The notes under the pieces are model-generated. The model searched no databases, was not told the DNA's origin, and was given only the letters and a program-made list of their open reading frames with translations. Made by a program: the position numbers and the translations under genes. From the NCBI GenBank assembly GCA_016649675.1, contig JAENXG010000002.1, positions 1 to 32,515 on the forward strand: a stretch of DNA of 32,515 nucleotides. The letters are read 5' to 3'. This stretch comes from Methyloceanibacter sp. (lineage in GTDB: Bacteria > Pseudomonadota > Alphaproteobacteria > Rhizobiales > Methyloligellaceae). Below are positions 6,814 through 15,666 of this stretch, piece by piece (position 1 is the first letter of the stretch; the number at the start of each line of letters is the position of its first letter).

Positions 6814-7839
6814 TCAGCCCCAAAGCTCGGGGAGCGGTGGGGAGACGAGGCCTGCCGCATAGGTCAGCCCAGGCACCCGGTCGCGCGCAAGGAGCAGCGG
6901 GCCGTCGAGATCGACCCAATCGGCATCTTGGGCGAGGAGGAGCGCAGGCGCCATGGCGAGCGAGGTGGCGACCATCGAGCCCACCATGATCTTCAGCCCG
7001 AGCGCGCGGGCCTGCGCCACAGTGAGAAGCGCCTCGGTCAGTCCGCCGGTCTTGTCGAGCTTGATGTTCACCGCATCGTAACGTGAGGCGATCGCCGGGA
7101 GCGAGGCGCGGTCATGCACCGACTCGTCGGCACAGATCGGAACAATCCTCTCGATGTGCTCCAAAAGTTCGTCGCTGCCGGCGGGGAGGGGTTGCTCGAC
7201 AAGTTCGACGCCTGACGCCGCCGCGGCAGCAAGAAGCGATTCAAGATCATTCGGTTGCCACGCCTCGTTGGCATCGGCGATGAGCCGGGCCTGAGGCGCC
7301 GCATGGCGCACGGCGGCCAGGCGCGCCTCGTCGCCATCGCCGTCAAGCTTGAGCTTGAGGAGCGGATGGGCGCTCGCCTCGCGCGCCCGCGCCGCCATCA
7401 CCTCGGGGCTTCCTAGCGAGATGGTGAACGCCGTCGGCACGGGATGAAGGGGCCCGAGTCCCGCAAGCGCCGCGGCGCGGCGCCCCGATCGCTTAGCCTC
7501 CAGGTCCCACAGCGCGCAATCGAGAGCGTTGCGAGCGGCGCCGGCCGGAAGGAGCGAAAGTAGCTCGACCCGGCTCAAGCCGTGGGCAATCGCGCCAGCG
7601 CAAGCCTCGATGGACGCGACCACCCCCTCGACGTTCTCCCCATAGCGCCCGTACGGAACGCACTCGCCGCGACCGGTGTGGAGGCCGTCGCTGATCGCGG
7701 CCACCACCACCACCGCCTCATGCTTTGAGCCGCGCGAGATGGTGAAAACGCCCGTGATCGGCCAGCGCTCGACGCGCACGGCAAGGCCGAGGCGCCCATT
7801 GGCTCCTTCTCCGTTAAGCCCATCCTCAGCCGCTCCCAT
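6814..7839 (-). CDS. L-Ala-D/L-Glu (dipeptide) epimerase, enolase superfamily
   Basis: This 341-residue member of the muconate-lactonizing group of the enolase superfamily interconverts L-Ala-D-Glu and L-Ala-L-Glu during recycling of murein peptides in the cytoplasm. Visible active-site elements are LKLKLDG (catalytic Lys near 164), IADANEAW (metal Asp 189), EQP (Glu 215), CADES (Asp 238) and VNIKLDKTGG (second catalytic Lys near 260). The AFTISLG strand is typical of the epimerase branch. A secreted D-Ala-D-Ala dipeptidase at 26283-27071 may belong to the same salvage theme. It is divergent from the mla operon with 95 bases between starts and converges on the DUF302 gene. Confidence 0.9.
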   Translation of the reverse strand: MGAAEDGLNGEGANGRLGLAVRVERWPITGVFTISRGSKHEAVVVVAAISDGLHTGRGECVPYGRYGENVEGVVASIEACAGAIAHGLSRVELLSLLPAGAARNALDCALWDLEAKRSGRRAAALAGLGPLHPVPTAFTISLGSPEVMAARAREASAHPLLKLKLDGDGDEARLAAVRHAAPQARLIADANEAWQPNDLESLLAAAAASGVELVEQPLPAGSDELLEHIERIVPICADESVHDRASLPAIASRYDAVNIKLDKTGGLTEALLTVAQARALGLKIMVGSMVATSLAMAPALLLAQDADWVDLDGPLLLARDRVPGLTYAAGLVSPPLPELWG

Positions 7840-7934
7840 GACGCCTTTCTTTCTCCGGGTTTTTCGTTCAAAAACAGAGCGCTTCCGAAGGCTTCAAATC
7901 CTTTCGTGTCAATTCCAGCAAGCTAAGCCGTTCC

Positions 7935-9113
7935 ATGCTCAAGCGCGACCATCAGATTGTCCTGCCGACGCAAGCCCGCGCGCCGGGCTTCCGCGTCGAG
8001 TTGCGCGGCACGACCTTCCGCCTGATCGCGACCGGCGCCTGGACCGTCGCCGAGGCCACCAAGCTCGACAGCGCCCTGAAGCGCCTGCGTGTGCCCATTC
8101 CGCCCACACCCGACTTCACCGGCGAAATGGACATTGCCGGCATCGCCGAGATCGACACCGCCGGCGCGCTGCTGTTGCAGCGGACCGCTGCCGCGTGGGA
8201 GACGAGCGGCTTGCGCACCCGCTACGCCGGAGCGACGGAGGCCTTCCGCATCCTCATCGAGGAGGTTCAGCGCCGCAGCGGTGCCGAGCGGCCGAAGCTC
8301 GAGAAGCCAAACCCGCTGACGCAATTTGCCGAGGACATGACCAAGGCGGTGACGGGCGTCTGGCGCGATGCCGTGCAGCTCACCGCTTTCCTCGGCGAGG
8401 TCACCACCGCTTTTGCGCGAATGATCAGGCAGCCTTGGCGCTTTCGCACCACCTCCTTCATTCATCATCTCGACCACGCCGGCTTCCGGGCGGTGCCGAT
8501 CATCTCGCTCATCTGCTTCCTGATCGGCGCCGTGGTGATGCAGCAGGGCGTGGTCCAGCTCAAGCCGTTCGGGGCAGAGCCGTTCGCCGTCAACATGGTC
8601 GCCATTCTTGCGCTGCGCGAGGTCGGCATCCTGCTCACCGCCATCATGGTGGCCGGCCGTTCGGGCTCCGCCTTCACCGCCGAGATCGGCTCGATGAAGA
8701 TGCGCGAGGAGATCGACGCCATGCGCACCCTCGGCATCGATCCGATGGATACGCTCGTGCTGCCGCGCGTGCTGGCGCTGGTGGTGGCGCTTCCGCTGCT
8801 CACCTTTATCGGCGACCTGATGGGCCTCGCCGGCGGTGGCCTTATGGCGTTCGCCGTGCTCGGCCTCGATGCCACGAACTATCTCGACAAGCTGCACGAG
8901 GCGATCGACTTCCAGCACTTCATGGCCGGCATGATCAAGGCGCCCTTCGCCGCCGTGATCATCGGCCTGGTCGGCTGCCTGGAAGGCCTCAAAGTCGAGG
9001 GCAGCGCCGAATCGCTCGGCACGCACGTGACCAGCGCCGTGGTCAAAGCGATCTTCCTGGTGATAATTTTGGACGCCATCTTTGCCATGTTCCTGTCGGG
9101 GATCGGGGTGTGA
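7935..9113 (+). CDS. mlaE: MlaE-type lipid ABC transporter permease with N-terminal STAS domain
   Basis: This 392-residue inner-membrane permease of the Mla/MCE lipid-transport family has two parts. Residues ~15-115 form a STAS-like domain (MDIAGIAEIDTAGALLLQ), equivalent to the separate MlaB protein of E. coli. Residues ~150-392 form the MlaE permease, with the conserved GRSGSAFTAEIGSMKMREEIDA cytoplasmic helix (positions ~237-258) and several membrane helices. Fused STAS-MlaE proteins are usual in alphaproteobacteria. It heads a four-gene operon; its TGA overlaps the GTG of mlaF by three bases within GTGTGA. The system moves phospholipid between outer and inner membranes to maintain outer-membrane lipid asymmetry. 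Confidence 0.92.
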   Translation: MLKRDHQIVLPTQARAPGFRVELRGTTFRLIATGAWTVAEATKLDSALKRLRVPIPPTPDFTGEMDIAGIAEIDTAGALLLQRTAAAWETSGLRTRYAGATEAFRILIEEVQRRSGAERPKLEKPNPLTQFAEDMTKAVTGVWRDAVQLTAFLGEVTTAFARMIRQPWRFRTTSFIHHLDHAGFRAVPIISLICFLIGAVVMQQGVVQLKPFGAEPFAVNMVAILALREVGILLTAIMVAGRSGSAFTAEIGSMKMREEIDAMRTLGIDPMDTLVLPRVLALVVALPLLTFIGDLMGLAGGGLMAFAVLGLDATNYLDKLHEAIDFQHFMAGMIKAPFAAVIIGLVGCLEGLKVEGSAESLGTHVTSAVVKAIFLVIILDAIFAMFLSGIGV

Positions 9114-9910
9114 TCGTCGATAACGGACGAGAGGTTGTGATCCGCGTGCGCGGGCTCGCCAAGAGCTTCGGCAGCCATCAGATTTGGGACGGGCTCAGTC
9201 TCGACGTCTATCGCGGCGAGATCCTCGCCATCGTCGGCGGCTCGGGCCAGGGCAAGTCGGTGCTGATGCGCGTGATCACCGGCCTCGTGAAGCCGGACGC
9301 CGGCGATGTCGGGCTATTCGGGCAAAACGCCAAGACGCTGTCGCCGCAGGATCGTCTCGAGATCGAGAAGCGCTGGGGCATCCTCTTCCAGGACGGTGCG
9401 CTGTTCTCCTCGCTCACCGTGCTGCAGAACATCCAGGTGCCGATGCGCGAGCATCTCGAGCTGCCGCAGGCGATGATGGACGATCTCGCCTTCCTCAAGC
9501 TCACCATGGTGGGCCTGCCCCCCAACGCCGCCCACAAATTCCCCTCGGAGCTCTCCGGCGGCATGCGCAAGCGGGCAGGGCTTGCCCGCGCGCTCGCGCT
9601 CGACCCTGAGATCGTGTTCCTGGACGAGCCTACCGCGGGCCTCGATCCGATCGGAGCGTCGGATTTCGACCACCTGATTCGCAAGCTGCAGCAGACACTT
9701 GGCCTGACGGTCTATATGGTGACCCACGACCTTGATACGATCTTCACCGTGTGCGACAGGGTAGCCGTGCTTGCCGACAAGAAGATCGTACGGACGGGCT
9801 CGCCGACCGAGCTGCAGCGCCACCCCAACCACCCGTGGATCAAGGAATATTTCTGCGGCGAGCGGGCGCGGGCGGCCTCGCCGGGTGAACAGCCGAAGAT
9901 ACCCGCCTGA
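9110..9910 (+). CDS. mlaF: MlaF-type ABC transporter ATPase
   Basis: This 266-residue ATPase powers the Mla lipid transporter. It has Walker A GGSGQGKS (43-50), signature LSGGM (148-152), Walker B EIVFLDEP (167-174) and H-loop MVTHD (His 206). The open frame extends far upstream through mlaE. The GTG at 9110-9112 was chosen because translation from there gives the usual short lead MIVDNGREVVIRVRGL and overlaps the mlaE stop (9111-9113), as in coupled operons. The C-terminal ~20 residues (GERARAASPGEQPKIPA) are a variable tail. The family needs a MlaE dimer and a MlaD hexamer, both encoded here. Confidence 0.92.
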   Translation: MIVDNGREVVIRVRGLAKSFGSHQIWDGLSLDVYRGEILAIVGGSGQGKSVLMRVITGLVKPDAGDVGLFGQNAKTLSPQDRLEIEKRWGILFQDGALFSSLTVLQNIQVPMREHLELPQAMMDDLAFLKLTMVGLPPNAAHKFPSELSGGMRKRAGLARALALDPEIVFLDEPTAGLDPIGASDFDHLIRKLQQTLGLTVYMVTHDLDTIFTVCDRVAVLADKKIVRTGSPTELQRHPNHPWIKEYFCGERARAASPGEQPKIPA

Positions 9911-9939
9911 TGCTTGTTTAGTCCTGAGGAACCGGTCGG

Positions 9940-10776
9940 ATGGAAACCAAAGCCAACTACCTGATGATCGGCGGCTTCGTGCTCGGCGTGCTCGCGCTCG
10001 CCTTCGTCTTCGTGTTCTGGATGAGCAATTTCGCCGGAGGCGGCAAGCGCTACTACATCGTCTTCCAGAGCTCGGTGGCGGGGTTGACCACGGGCTCGAG
10101 CGTCGGCTTCAACGGCATCAAGGTCGGCGAGGTGCAGTCCTTCGCGCTCGATCCCGAAGACGCGCGCAAGGTCCAGGTCTTGATCAGCGTCGGCGACGCC
10201 ACGCCGGTACGCCAGAATTCCCGCGGGAGCATCCAGTCCATGGGCCTGACCGGCGGCAGCGGCGTGCAGATCAGCCCGGGCACGCCGGACTCGCCCTTCC
10301 TGGTCGCGACCGCCGAAGACCCGATCCCGACCATCAAGGCCGATTCCGGCGGAGGCCAGGGCCTGTTCGATGCCGCGCCGGCGATGATGAACAATGCCAA
10401 CGCGCTCCTGACCAAGCTGAACGACCTCGTCGCCGAGAACCAGGATTCGATCCACACGACGGTGACCAATGTCGAGCAGTTCACCACCATGCTGAACGCC
10501 AAGAAGGACGACATCGGCCTTGCCATCGGCGACGTGAAAGATGGCGCCGAGAACTTCAAGACCTTGTCGGGCAAGCTCCAAGTCTCTCTCGGGGACAACA
10601 TGGACGGGCTCACCCGCCAGGCCAAGGATAGCCTCCAGGAATTCGGGAATTTCATGCGCGAGGGACGGCGCACGGCGGTAACGCTGAACCGGATTCTGGA
10701 GAAGCTAGAGGCTGATCCAAAAGGCTTTTTGCTTGGTGGAAACCAAGTTCCGGAATACACTCCAAAAGGACAATAG
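9940..10776 (+). CDS. mlaD: MlaD-type MCE-domain substrate-binding protein
   Basis: This 278-residue protein is anchored by one N-terminal helix (residues ~8-29, IGGFVLGVLALAFVFVFWM) followed by one MCE domain (about 36-115, YYIVFQSSVAGLTTGSSVGF and NGIKVGEV). MCE domains form hexameric rings around a central lipid tunnel. The C-terminal ~150 residues are helical and coiled-coil-like (LTKLNDLVAENQDSI), as in longer MCE proteins that extend into the periplasm, so it is longer than the ~180-residue E. coli MlaD. It follows mlaF by 29 bases with GAGGAACCGG before the ATG, and precedes the lipoprotein gene by 49 bases. Confidence 0.92.
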   Translation: METKANYLMIGGFVLGVLALAFVFVFWMSNFAGGGKRYYIVFQSSVAGLTTGSSVGFNGIKVGEVQSFALDPEDARKVQVLISVGDATPVRQNSRGSIQSMGLTGGSGVQISPGTPDSPFLVATAEDPIPTIKADSGGGQGLFDAAPAMMNNANALLTKLNDLVAENQDSIHTTVTNVEQFTTMLNAKKDDIGLAIGDVKDGAENFKTLSGKLQVSLGDNMDGLTRQAKDSLQEFGNFMREGRRTAVTLNRILEKLEADPKGFLLGGNQVPEYTPKGQ

Positions 10777-10825
10777 GGCACCCTCGAGGGAATGGGGCGT
10801 GTCTCCTAACAGGGGGCGATCGGAC

Positions 10826-11413
10826 ATGTCGCGATCCGCGCCAATGCTCGCTGCAGGCTTGCTTTGCCTGGGCCTGCTCGGCTGCGCGTTGGCTTCCACA
10901 AGACCGCCGACCACTTACGATCTCGTCGCACCGCGTTCCTTCGCCGGCACCGCGCGGCCCGCGCCGTGGCAGCTCGTGGTTTACGAGCCGACCGCCGTGC
11001 ACGCGCTCGAGACGGACCGTCTCATGGTGCGCCCGAGCGCCGACCAGGTTTCCTACTACAAGGGCATCGCCTGGAGCGACCGGCTGCCGCGCCTCGTGCA
11101 GGCGCGCATCATCGAGACCTTCCAGAATTCCGGCGCGGTCAAGGCCGTCAGCGCCTCCAACGGCCAATACGCTCTCGCCACCGAGTTGCGCTCCTTCCAG
11201 ATCGATGTGTCCAGCGGCAAGGCCAACGCCGAGATCGAGATCTTTGCCCGGCTGATCAATGTGAGCTCGGGCAAGGTGGTGGCCACCAAGGGTTTCAGTG
11301 CCCGCGTGCCGGCGACGACCGATAGTCCGAACGATGCCGTTGCCGCTCTGAACCAGGCCTTCACCGAGGTGCTGCAAGACACCACCGCCTGGGTCGCCTC
11401 GCGCCGCGTCTAG
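10826..11413 (+). CDS. ABC-type transport auxiliary lipoprotein (PqiC/ABC_trans_aux-like)
   Basis: This 195-residue lipoprotein has a clear lipobox LLGC with Cys at residue 20. The body matches the ABC_trans_aux family, which includes PqiC of MCE systems: YDLVAPRSF near the start, VVYEPTAVHALETDRLMVRPS, YYKGIAWSDRLPRLVQARIIETFQNSG and a final DTTAWV. It is probably the outer-membrane-facing partner of the MlaEFD complex. The ATG at 10826 gives the correct short signal; the longer frame from 10733 overlaps mlaD and puts 31 non-signal residues in front. It is the last gene of the operon, and a dispersed repeat follows within 25 bases. Confidence 0.88.
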   Translation: MSRSAPMLAAGLLCLGLLGCALASTRPPTTYDLVAPRSFAGTARPAPWQLVVYEPTAVHALETDRLMVRPSADQVSYYKGIAWSDRLPRLVQARIIETFQNSGAVKAVSASNGQYALATELRSFQIDVSSGKANAEIEIFARLINVSSGKVVATKGFSARVPATTDSPNDAVAALNQAFTEVLQDTTAWVASRRV

Positions 11414-11437
11414 CCGCGCAAATCGTCTCTCATGACG

Positions 11438-11523
11438 CGTCATGCCCGGTCTTGTGCCGGGCATCCACGAATTTCTATCCAAGCACCAAAACGTGGATGG
11501 CCGGGACAAGCCCGGCCATAACG
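11438..11523. repeat. Dispersed intergenic inverted repeat, copy 1
   Basis: The element has the layout GTCATGCCCGG...GCCGGGCATCCACG, a spacer of about 24 bases, then CGTGGATGGCCGGGACAAG...CCCGGCCATAACG. Each arm forms its own GC-rich hairpin around a CTTGT or ACAAG centre, and the two arms pair via CCACG/CGTGG. Two more copies lie at 18057-18143 and 26173-26258. This family is abundant between genes in Bradyrhizobium-like genomes. Confidence 0.85.
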
Positions 11524-11564
11524 GGTGACTGTGTCTTTGGCTCAAGAGCCGCGGCTTGGAAATA

Positions 11565-11607
11565 CTTGGCCCCCGCCCTCCTTTTCAGGGGAGGACAGGG
11601 GCCCAAG
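11565..11607. terminator. Imperfect inverted repeat between convergent genes
   Basis: Arms CTTGGCCCCCGCCCTCC and GGGGAGGACAGGGGCCCAAG pair with small bulges around TTTTCA. It sits between the converging mla lipoprotein gene and the large repeat protein. There is no T-tract on either side, so it is not a classical intrinsic terminator, but it could block or protect both 3' ends. Confidence 0.4.
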
Positions 11608-11631
11608 GCTGGGGGAGCCTAAACCTATTGG

Positions 11632-14600
11632 TTAGCGCAGGCGACCGCTCGCATGCGCCAGCAGAAGATAGACGCGTCCGTTCTCTGAGGTCAGGTAGCT
11701 CTGCAGCATCCTGCCGTCGGGATCGGACTGCTCGGCGTCTCCGAGCAACCGCTCGAAATCGCCGATATAGCGGTCCACGGTCACGCGAAACTCGCCCTCG
11801 CGATCGTAGCGGCGGGAGATCTCGTCGAACGTCGTCTGGCCGTCGAGGCTGTAGATGTGACGCCCAAGCACGCCGCGCTCGCCGGCCCTGAACCGCTGCC
11901 AGACCTCGGCCGCGGTACGGTGGTCGATGGCGCGCGCGATCTCATCGAGGCGCAGCTGGCCGTTCGGGCTTGCCGCCTGCACTGGCGCGGCGCGGGTGCC
12001 GAAGCCCTGGCCGCCGGCCGCGTAGCCCTGGTCGGGCTCAGGTGCGCGGGGGAGAAGATCCCCGCCGCCCCAAGCACCGCCGCGCGGGGCCTGCGGAGCA
12101 CCCGAAAGCTGTTGGGCGAGACCGCCCGCGACCTGGCCGAGATCGCCACCGTCCTGGCCCTGAACAGGGCGGCCTCTCGCGTCGAAATGCGGTAGTGGCG
12201 GCAGGTCGAATTGTCCTGCGGCGGGCCTCGCCTCCTCGGCGCGTGGCGGGAAGGAAGCCGGGCGCGCAACAGGCGGCAGGTCGTATTGGGCGGAAGGCCT
12301 TGCCTCAACCCGTGGCATCGCAGGCGGCCGGTAGGGATCCGGCGCGTTGGCTTGTATGGCGGCGAGTTGCGTAGCCGTACCTTGCGTCGCCGCCCGGGTT
12401 AGCGCGGGGGTGATCGCCTCGATCTCTTTCAGCTGGTCGGTCATCGCCTTGCGGATTGCCGCCGTAGCTTGCGCGGTATGCTCCGGCAGCGCTTCCATGC
12501 GCCGCTGCATGTCCTGGCGCATACCGTCGAGATCGGTCGCCGTCTGCTTGGCGGCCTCGCGCATGCCGCGCGAGGTGTTGTCGAACTGGCCGCGCATCTG
12601 CTCGAGCTGCCGGCCGATCTGGGTGATAATCGTCTCGAAGCTGCCTTTGAGATCGGTGACCGCGCGCGCGGTGTGGGCCTGCGCCTCCTCGCGCAGACGC
12701 TCAATCTGGGCAAGCGCCTGCTGCGCCTGGCCGGCCGTGTCGCGGGCAAGCGCGCTGCCAACCTGCTTCGCCCGCGCCTCCGCGCCCGACATGGCGTTCT
12801 CGAGCATGCCCGCGTAGGAGCGCATCATGTTGTCGAGGTCTTTCGCCTTGGTGTTGACCGTATGCAGGAGCGCGATGATCGCCTGATGCCGGCCCTCGAG
12901 GATCGAGTCGATCTTGGTGTTTGACGAATCGAGCGCCTTGGCGGCGGTGAGGATGGCTTGGCCCTGGTTCTCGAAACGCTGGGTGAGCCCGTGGATCTGC
13001 TCGAGCAGCCCGCGGGAGACGTCGCGCAGCGTCTGGGTCTGGCTCGTCAGGATGGTGACGGCCTCCTTCGACTGCGCGCCGACCTGATCGGCGGTCTGGC
13101 GGATCATCGCCGAGTTGTTGGCGAGCACCTGGTTGAGCTGGGCGGTCTGCTTGCCGAAGGTCGCCTCGGTCGCGCGCGCGTGCTCGCCGAGCATCCTGTC
13201 GGTCTCGGCGGTGCGCTGGCTGAAGGTGGAGTCGATCGCCTTGAGCCGCTCGGCGAGCGCCATGATGACCGCCTGGGCGCGCTCGGTCATGGTCTTGTCG
13301 AGGGTGCCGGTCTGCTGGCTGATGGCGGTCTCGAGAGACCGCACGCGCTGGAGCAGGGAGTTGGTGAAGCCCTCGGCACGTTCGGCGAGGGACTTGTCGA
13401 GCGCCATGGTGCCCTGATTGATCGCCGTGATGAACTGGGCCGTGCGGTCATGCAGCGACTTGTCCAGCAGCGAGGCGCGCTGATCGAGTGCCGCGGCGAA
13501 GGCGCCGGTGCGGTCGATAAGCTGCTTGTCGAGGAGCAACGCGCGCTGGTCGACCATGGCGTTGAAGCCGCCGGTGCGGTCGATCAGCGTCTTGTCGAGC
13601 ATGGCGGCGCCTTGGCCGATCGCGTTGGCAAGGGCGTTGGTCCGCTCCTGCAATGTCCTGTCGAGCACCACGGCGCCCTGCGAGACGAGGCCGGTGAACG
13701 CCTCGGTGCGGTCGCGGAGCGCCTTGTCGAGCTGGCCGGCGCCCTGGCCGACCTGGGCCACGAACGCCTCGGTGCGATCCTTCAGCGTCTTGTCGAGGAT
13801 CACGGCACCTTGGCCGATCGTATTCGTCAGCGCGTCGATCGTATTCGTCAGCGCGTCGGTGCGCTGTCTCAGGGTGTTGTCGAGGGCCGCGGCGCCCTGG
13901 CCAATCGAGACCGTCAGCGCCTCGGTCCGCTGTTTCAGGGTGTTGTCGAACAATACCGCCCCTTGCGAGACGAGGCCGGTGAAGGCCTCGGTGCGGTCCT
14001 TGAGCGTCTTCTCGAGCACCACCGCGCCCTGAGCGACGGAGGCATTCAACGCCTCGGTGCTGTCTTTCAGCGTCTTGTCGAGGGCCGCGGCGCCCTGGCC
14101 AATCGAGACCGTCAGCGCCTCGGTCCGCTGTTTCAGGGTGTTGTCGAACAACACCGCCCCTTGCGAGACGAGGCCGGTGAAGGCCTCGGTGCGGTCCTTC
14201 ATCGTCTTGTCGAGCCCAGCCGTGCCTTGGCCGATTGAGGCGGCGAAGGTCTCGGTGCGCTCCTTTAGCGTCTTGTCGAGGAGGATGGCGCCTTGCGCGA
14301 CGGAGGTCTCGAGCCCCTTGATGCGGGTGGCGAGCGAGGTCTGCAGGGCCTCGGTGCGCTCCTTCATGGTCTTGTCGAGGGAGGTGGTCCGCTGCACCAC
14401 GACGCTTTCGAGCGCCGCGAGGTTCTGCGTCGCCCCTTCGATCACCTGAGAGAGGCGCCCCTGTTCCTTGCTCAAGCGCTCGAGCAGACCGGGCACGGCC
14501 TCGGTGACCCGGGCCTGGGCCTTGTGCACCTGCTCGGCGGCCTCGCTCGAGCGGCTCACGAGAAGCTCAGTGAGTTGCAGGCCGCGTTCGGCAAGCTTCT

Positions 14601-15666
14601 TGTCGATCGTGCTCGACGCGGTGGAGATATCGCGGGCGACTTGCGCGCCTACGCCCTTCAGCGCCTCGCTGACCCGCACGCTGTTATTGGCAAGCGCCTC
14701 GCGCTCGGTGGCAAGCTCGCTGATCAGGTTCCTGACGCGAAGCTCGTTTTCGCCGTAGGACCGCTCGAGCGCCGCGACCTCGCTGTGCACCATGGCCTCG
14801 AGCTCGCTCGCCCGCCCGATGGCGCGTGAGATGCCGTCGTTCATCGCCGCCACCTGACGGCGGATGGTCTGCCCGACCGAGGCGACCGACTGTTCGGCAA
14901 GCTTGTCCGGCTCGGCGAGCCTGACCGCGACCTCGGTCATGGCCGAGGCCATCAGGCGGAGCTCCTGAGCGCGCCAGACAAGGAGTGCCAGGAACCAGAA
15001 AATGACGATAGGGACGAGGATGGCGACGGCCGCGGTGAGCGCCGAGGCGCTGCCGGCTAGGCCCGAGACGCCGCCCGCAGCAACCTGAGCCGAGATGAGC
15101 CCGAAGGCAAAGAAGCCGCCGATGATGAACCAGGCGACGGATGTGGCCAGCGCGATGAGGAACGGCGTCCGCGACGGCCTTTGCTGGAGGGCGAAGATCA
15201 GCCCGCCAATCGAGGGGAGGTCGTCGTTGGCCGGGGCAGACAATCTCCGCTGCGGGGGTGGACCGGCCGGGCGCCGCGTCCGCGTGAATTGCCGCGGGGG
15301 AGGCGGAGTGCCGGCCCCTGGCGCCACCTCGGCGAACTCGAGCGGCGGCTTCGCCTCCTCGGGCTGCTGCTGCAGCGGCTTCGGCTCTTCGCGTTTTGGG
15401 TCGGCGAACGCCTCGCGTTTTGGGTCGGCGAACGCGGCCTCGCGCGCTTTCTGCTCGCCGCCGCCGCCATCGCGCTTCCGCTGCTCGGCTTTCAGCCGCT
15501 CGGCCAAAGTGGTTCGCTTTGGAATATCGATGCCTCGGTCGAGGATCGGGGCATCGCCCGACTTTTCCTCCCGTGCCCGGGTCATCGCTTCAAGAGGATT
15601 TGGACTCTGGTCCTTGGCTCCCGGCACTGCTGTCCCAGACGGCGACTTCGCTTGCTCTTGCGCCAT
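11632..15666 (-). CDS. Large membrane-anchored apolipoprotein-like repeat protein, GPR/RgsE-like polar growth factor
   Basis: This is a 1344-residue protein. Residues 1-165 are charged and Pro-rich, probably cytoplasmic and disordered, with a duplicated AFADPKRE. Two membrane helices follow at ~169-192 and ~207-230, then about 900 residues of almost pure helix. The central part consists of at least 15 copies of a 22-residue unit, LDKTLKDRTEAFxxxxxQGAxx, the classic apolipoprotein A-I period. The last ~110 residues (LDEIARAIDHRTAAEVWQRF, RHIYSLDGQTTFDEISRRY, EFRVTVDRYIGDFERLL) form a separate conserved-looking domain. The layout resembles GPR (growth pole ring) of Agrobacterium and RgsE of Sinorhizobium, which build a ring at the growing pole; those are longer (~2000 residues). 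The assignment is by architecture, not alignment. Confidence 0.8.
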   Translation of the reverse strand: MAQEQAKSPSGTAVPGAKDQSPNPLEAMTRAREEKSGDAPILDRGIDIPKRTTLAERLKAEQRKRDGGGGEQKAREAAFADPKREAFADPKREEPKPLQQQPEEAKPPLEFAEVAPGAGTPPPPRQFTRTRRPAGPPPQRRLSAPANDDLPSIGGLIFALQQRPSRTPFLIALATSVAWFIIGGFFAFGLISAQVAAGGVSGLAGSASALTAAVAILVPIVIFWFLALLVWRAQELRLMASAMTEVAVRLAEPDKLAEQSVASVGQTIRRQVAAMNDGISRAIGRASELEAMVHSEVAALERSYGENELRVRNLISELATEREALANNSVRVSEALKGVGAQVARDISTASSTIDKKLAERGLQLTELLVSRSSEAAEQVHKAQARVTEAVPGLLERLSKEQGRLSQVIEGATQNLAALESVVVQRTTSLDKTMKERTEALQTSLATRIKGLETSVAQGAILLDKTLKERTETFAASIGQGTAGLDKTMKDRTEAFTGLVSQGAVLFDNTLKQRTEALTVSIGQGAAALDKTLKDSTEALNASVAQGAVVLEKTLKDRTEAFTGLVSQGAVLFDNTLKQRTEALTVSIGQGAAALDNTLRQRTDALTNTIDALTNTIGQGAVILDKTLKDRTEAFVAQVGQGAGQLDKALRDRTEAFTGLVSQGAVVLDRTLQERTNALANAIGQGAAMLDKTLIDRTGGFNAMVDQRALLLDKQLIDRTGAFAAALDQRASLLDKSLHDRTAQFITAINQGTMALDKSLAERAEGFTNSLLQRVRSLETAISQQTGTLDKTMTERAQAVIMALAERLKAIDSTFSQRTAETDRMLGEHARATEATFGKQTAQLNQVLANNSAMIRQTADQVGAQSKEAVTILTSQTQTLRDVSRGLLEQIHGLTQRFENQGQAILTAAKALDSSNTKIDSILEGRHQAIIALLHTVNTKAKDLDNMMRSYAGMLENAMSGAEARAKQVGSALARDTAGQAQQALAQIERLREEAQAHTARAVTDLKGSFETIITQIGRQLEQMRGQFDNTSRGMREAAKQTATDLDGMRQDMQRRMEALPEHTAQATAAIRKAMTDQLKEIEAITPALTRAATQGTATQLAAIQANAPDPYRPPAMPRVEARPSAQYDLPPVARPASFPPRAEEARPAAGQFDLPPLPHFDARGRPVQGQDGGDLGQVAGGLAQQLSGAPQAPRGGAWGGGDLLPRAPEPDQGYAAGGQGFGTRAAPVQAASPNGQLRLDEIARAIDHRTAAEVWQRFRAGERGVLGRHIYSLDGQTTFDEISRRYDREGEFRVTVDRYIGDFERLLGDAEQSDPDGRMLQSYLTSENGRVYLLLAHASGRLR
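13816..13857 (-). repeat. 21-base perfect tandem duplication within the repeat protein gene
   Basis: The unit GATCGTATTCGTCAGCGCGTC occurs twice head to tail (13816-13836 and 13837-13857). It encodes the doubled DALTNTI inside one 22-residue repeat, making that unit 29 residues long: an in-frame slippage or unequal-exchange product. Confidence 0.9.
13882..14199 (-). repeat. Near-identical 120-base duplicates 198 bases apart in the 22-residue array
   Basis: Bases 13882-14001 and 14080-14199 differ at one position (T at 13954, C at 14152). The offset of 198 bases is exactly three 66-base repeat units, so the array was probably lengthened recently by unequal recombination or slippage in steps of three units. 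Confidence 0.9.
15391..15435 (-). repeat. 24-base tandem duplication in the N-terminal disordered region
   Basis: The segment GCGTTTTGGGTCGGCGAACGC recurs with a 24-base period (15391 and 15415), encoding AFADPKRE twice. It lies in the Pro/charged N-terminal part of the large repeat protein. Confidence 0.8.

Noticed and set aside
12958..14238. 426-codon plus-strand open frame rich in Leu, Gly and Glu
   Set aside because: Antisense to the 22-residue repeat array; its periodicity merely mirrors the repeats of the real minus-strand gene.
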